From the NCBI RefSeq assembly GCF_019443125.1, contig NZ_JAHYXK010000010.1, positions 62,001 through 126,000 of the forward strand: a stretch of DNA of 64,000 bases, read 5' to 3'. The notes beneath the pieces were generated by a model that searched no databases, was not told where the DNA came from, and saw only the letters and a program-made list of their open reading frames with translations. Below are positions 62,982-64,000 of this stretch, one piece after another; position 1 is the stretch's first letter, and each line of letters opens with the position of its first letter. This DNA is from Pontibacter aydingkolensis (lineage in GTDB: Bacteria; Bacteroidota; Bacteroidia; Cytophagales; Hymenobacteraceae). The position numbers were made by a program, and so were the translations under genes.

Positions 62982-63239
62982 TCAGATAGAGTTATGCACA
63001 ACCAGGCCTGCCTTAGTAGCCAGGTAAAAATACTCCTGGCAATGCTGCCCAAAGGTAGCCTCGTTGTATTCGTGCTCCGTGTCGTGGTCAGGGTAGAGTA
63101 TTTTTACATAGCCTCGTTTAATAAGTGATTGCAATGCCGCGCATATCTCGCTGTCTGTTAAGGACAAGGTTCTTTTGAGGTCCGGGTAAGAGACCACAAA
63201 GTATAGTTCATCCAGTATATCGAATTCGTTATCGCTCAT
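62982..63239 (-). CDS. Hypothetical 85-residue protein, winged-helix-like
   Basis: It starts at ATG 63239, which overlaps the TGA of the glycosyltransferase gene as ATGA; a longer frame to 63266 is less likely. DILDELYFVVSYPDLKRTLSLTDSEICAALQSLIKRGYVKIL, read as separate helices, resembles a small winged helix, and TKAGLVVH ends it. There is no metal or catalytic motif. Translational coupling to a surface glycosyltransferase suggests a role in the same pathway, possibly regulatory. Confidence 0.65.
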   Translation of the reverse strand: MSDNEFDILDELYFVVSYPDLKRTLSLTDSEICAALQSLIKRGYVKILYPDHDTEHEYNEATFGQHCQEYFYLATKAGLVVHNSI

Positions 63240-64000
63240 GAGTTTCTGATTGATCTTCCTTTCCAATGGTACCTGCCAAACAAGCCTCCGATACCGGTAA
63301 ACACCACATAGGGTACATAAACCAGTTGTAAAGGCAGCATATGCCAGATATACTTCCTTTTGCTCAGGAAGGCTAGTATACGTTCTAAAAATAAGAAATC
63401 TATTGCAAATTTGGTAAAATATGCCCCCAGAAATACAAGCAAAGGCAAGTGCCCGAACAGGAAAAACGGAATGCTTAGAAACAGCAAAAAATTAACCAGG
63501 AACACAATAAGAGCCACTAACTGTACTTGAACACTCTGGTAAGCACGCCACTTACTTGCCCACCTGATCCGCTGCGACATAAAGGAAACCAGGTTTTTAC
63601 GCGCTTCCGTATAAACCACTGCTTCAGGTGATTTCAAGAATACAGCTTTGCCAGGATTCTGCTGATGAATCTTGTGTAGCAGAAACTCATCGTCGCCGCT
63701 GGCAATGCCGTCGTTGCCTGTAAAGCCTCCTACCTGTTCGAAAACATGCTTTGGATAGGCAAGATTAGCCCCATTACACATATTAGGCCTGTTTATTGCC
63801 ATGGAAGCACCTCCTATACCTATTAAACTGGCAAACTCCACCAACTGCATCCGCTCAAACGTCGTATAGGTATTCTGGAGGCAAACAGGCCCGCTTATAA
63901 AGTATGGCTGCTTTGTTTCGTAAGTATAAGCATACTGTTTCAGCCACTCCGGGCCCACACGGCAATCGCCGTCGGTTAGCACCAGCAGTTCTCCTTTTGC
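63236..64000 (-). CDS. Membrane glycosyltransferase family 2 (5' end outside window)
   Basis: The frame remains open to the window edge, so the start is missing. Visible motifs are LLVLTDGDCRVGP (DxD), INRPNMCNGANLAYPK, GDDEFLLHKI and QRIRWASKW, and three C-terminal helices. This is a GT2 enzyme of the same broad group as that at 59.1-60.2 kb, but not adjacent to it. The product of the next gene overlaps by 4 bp. Confidence 0.88.
   Translation of the reverse strand, partial: AKGELLVLTDGDCRVGPEWLKQYAYTYETKQPYFISGPVCLQNTYTTFERMQLVEFASLIGIGGASMAINRPNMCNGANLAYPKHVFEQVGGFTGNDGIASGDDEFLLHKIHQQNPGKAVFLKSPEAVVYTEARKNLVSFMSQRIRWASKWRAYQSVQVQLVALIVFLVNFLLFLSIPFFLFGHLPLLVFLGAYFTKFAIDFLFLERILAFLSKRKYIWHMLPLQLVYVPYVVFTGIGGLFGRYHWKGRSIRNS

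Overview
The window comes from a Bacteroidota chromosome, most likely Cytophagales/Hymenobacteraceae (Pontibacter-like; inferred from gene content, no search run). Supporting signs are promoter -7 elements of the TAnnTTTG type, lack of strong Shine-Dalgarno sequences, a type IX secretion C-terminal sorting domain, a fused E1 alpha-beta oxo-acid dehydrogenase, and short dispersed intergenic palindromes.

Left part (0-15.7 kb), housekeeping: the tail of a SCO1/SenC gene with a cytochrome c, a sigma-54 activator without DNA-binding domain, an MtfA-like peptidase, the E1 dehydrogenase, a DUF1573 protein, alanine dehydrogenase, an LtaS-type sulfatase, a stand-alone HsdR-N nuclease-fold protein, AMP nucleosidase, an amidohydrolase and a UMF1-type transporter.

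15.7-25 kb holds three tandem paralogous helical-repeat proteins of unknown function. Divergent from them, across a 335-bp region with a 21-bp palindrome, lies a 57-codon secreted or membrane peptide gene, followed by a dipeptide/oligopeptide-type binding protein and two permeases with no ATPase gene. This could be a peptide-signalling module and is the main candidate for an undescribed system. 25-30.4 kb carries umuDC and an EF-G paralogue with altered GTPase motifs.

30.7-53.5 kb is a sulfur-metabolism island: methyltransferase, two OprD-like porins, two MBL-rhodaneses, three further rhodanese/DsrE proteins, TauE, a split YeeE/YedE pair, a DoxX-DsrE fusion, a TlpA thioredoxin, TsdA thiosulfate dehydrogenase, two SoxB-like metallophosphoesterases, a nonsense-interrupted 5'-nucleotidase and a Crp/Fnr regulator. 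No SoxAX, SoxYZ or SoxCD is seen. Palindromes GTGAC-N4-GTCAC (one is GTAAC-N4-GTTAC) lie at a fixed distance of 29.5 bp (box centre to start of the -7 element) before six transcription units, defining a probable regulon of the embedded Crp-type regulator. A genome-wide abundant 7-mer (TATACTT/AAGTATA) is strongly depleted here, which suggests the island was acquired.

Right part (53.7-64 kb): remains of a T9SS-secreted surface protein, an acyltransferase, tRNA-Ser(GGA), asparaginase, TatD, two glycosyltransferases, a polysaccharide deacetylase and a SpoIIE-type phosphatase.
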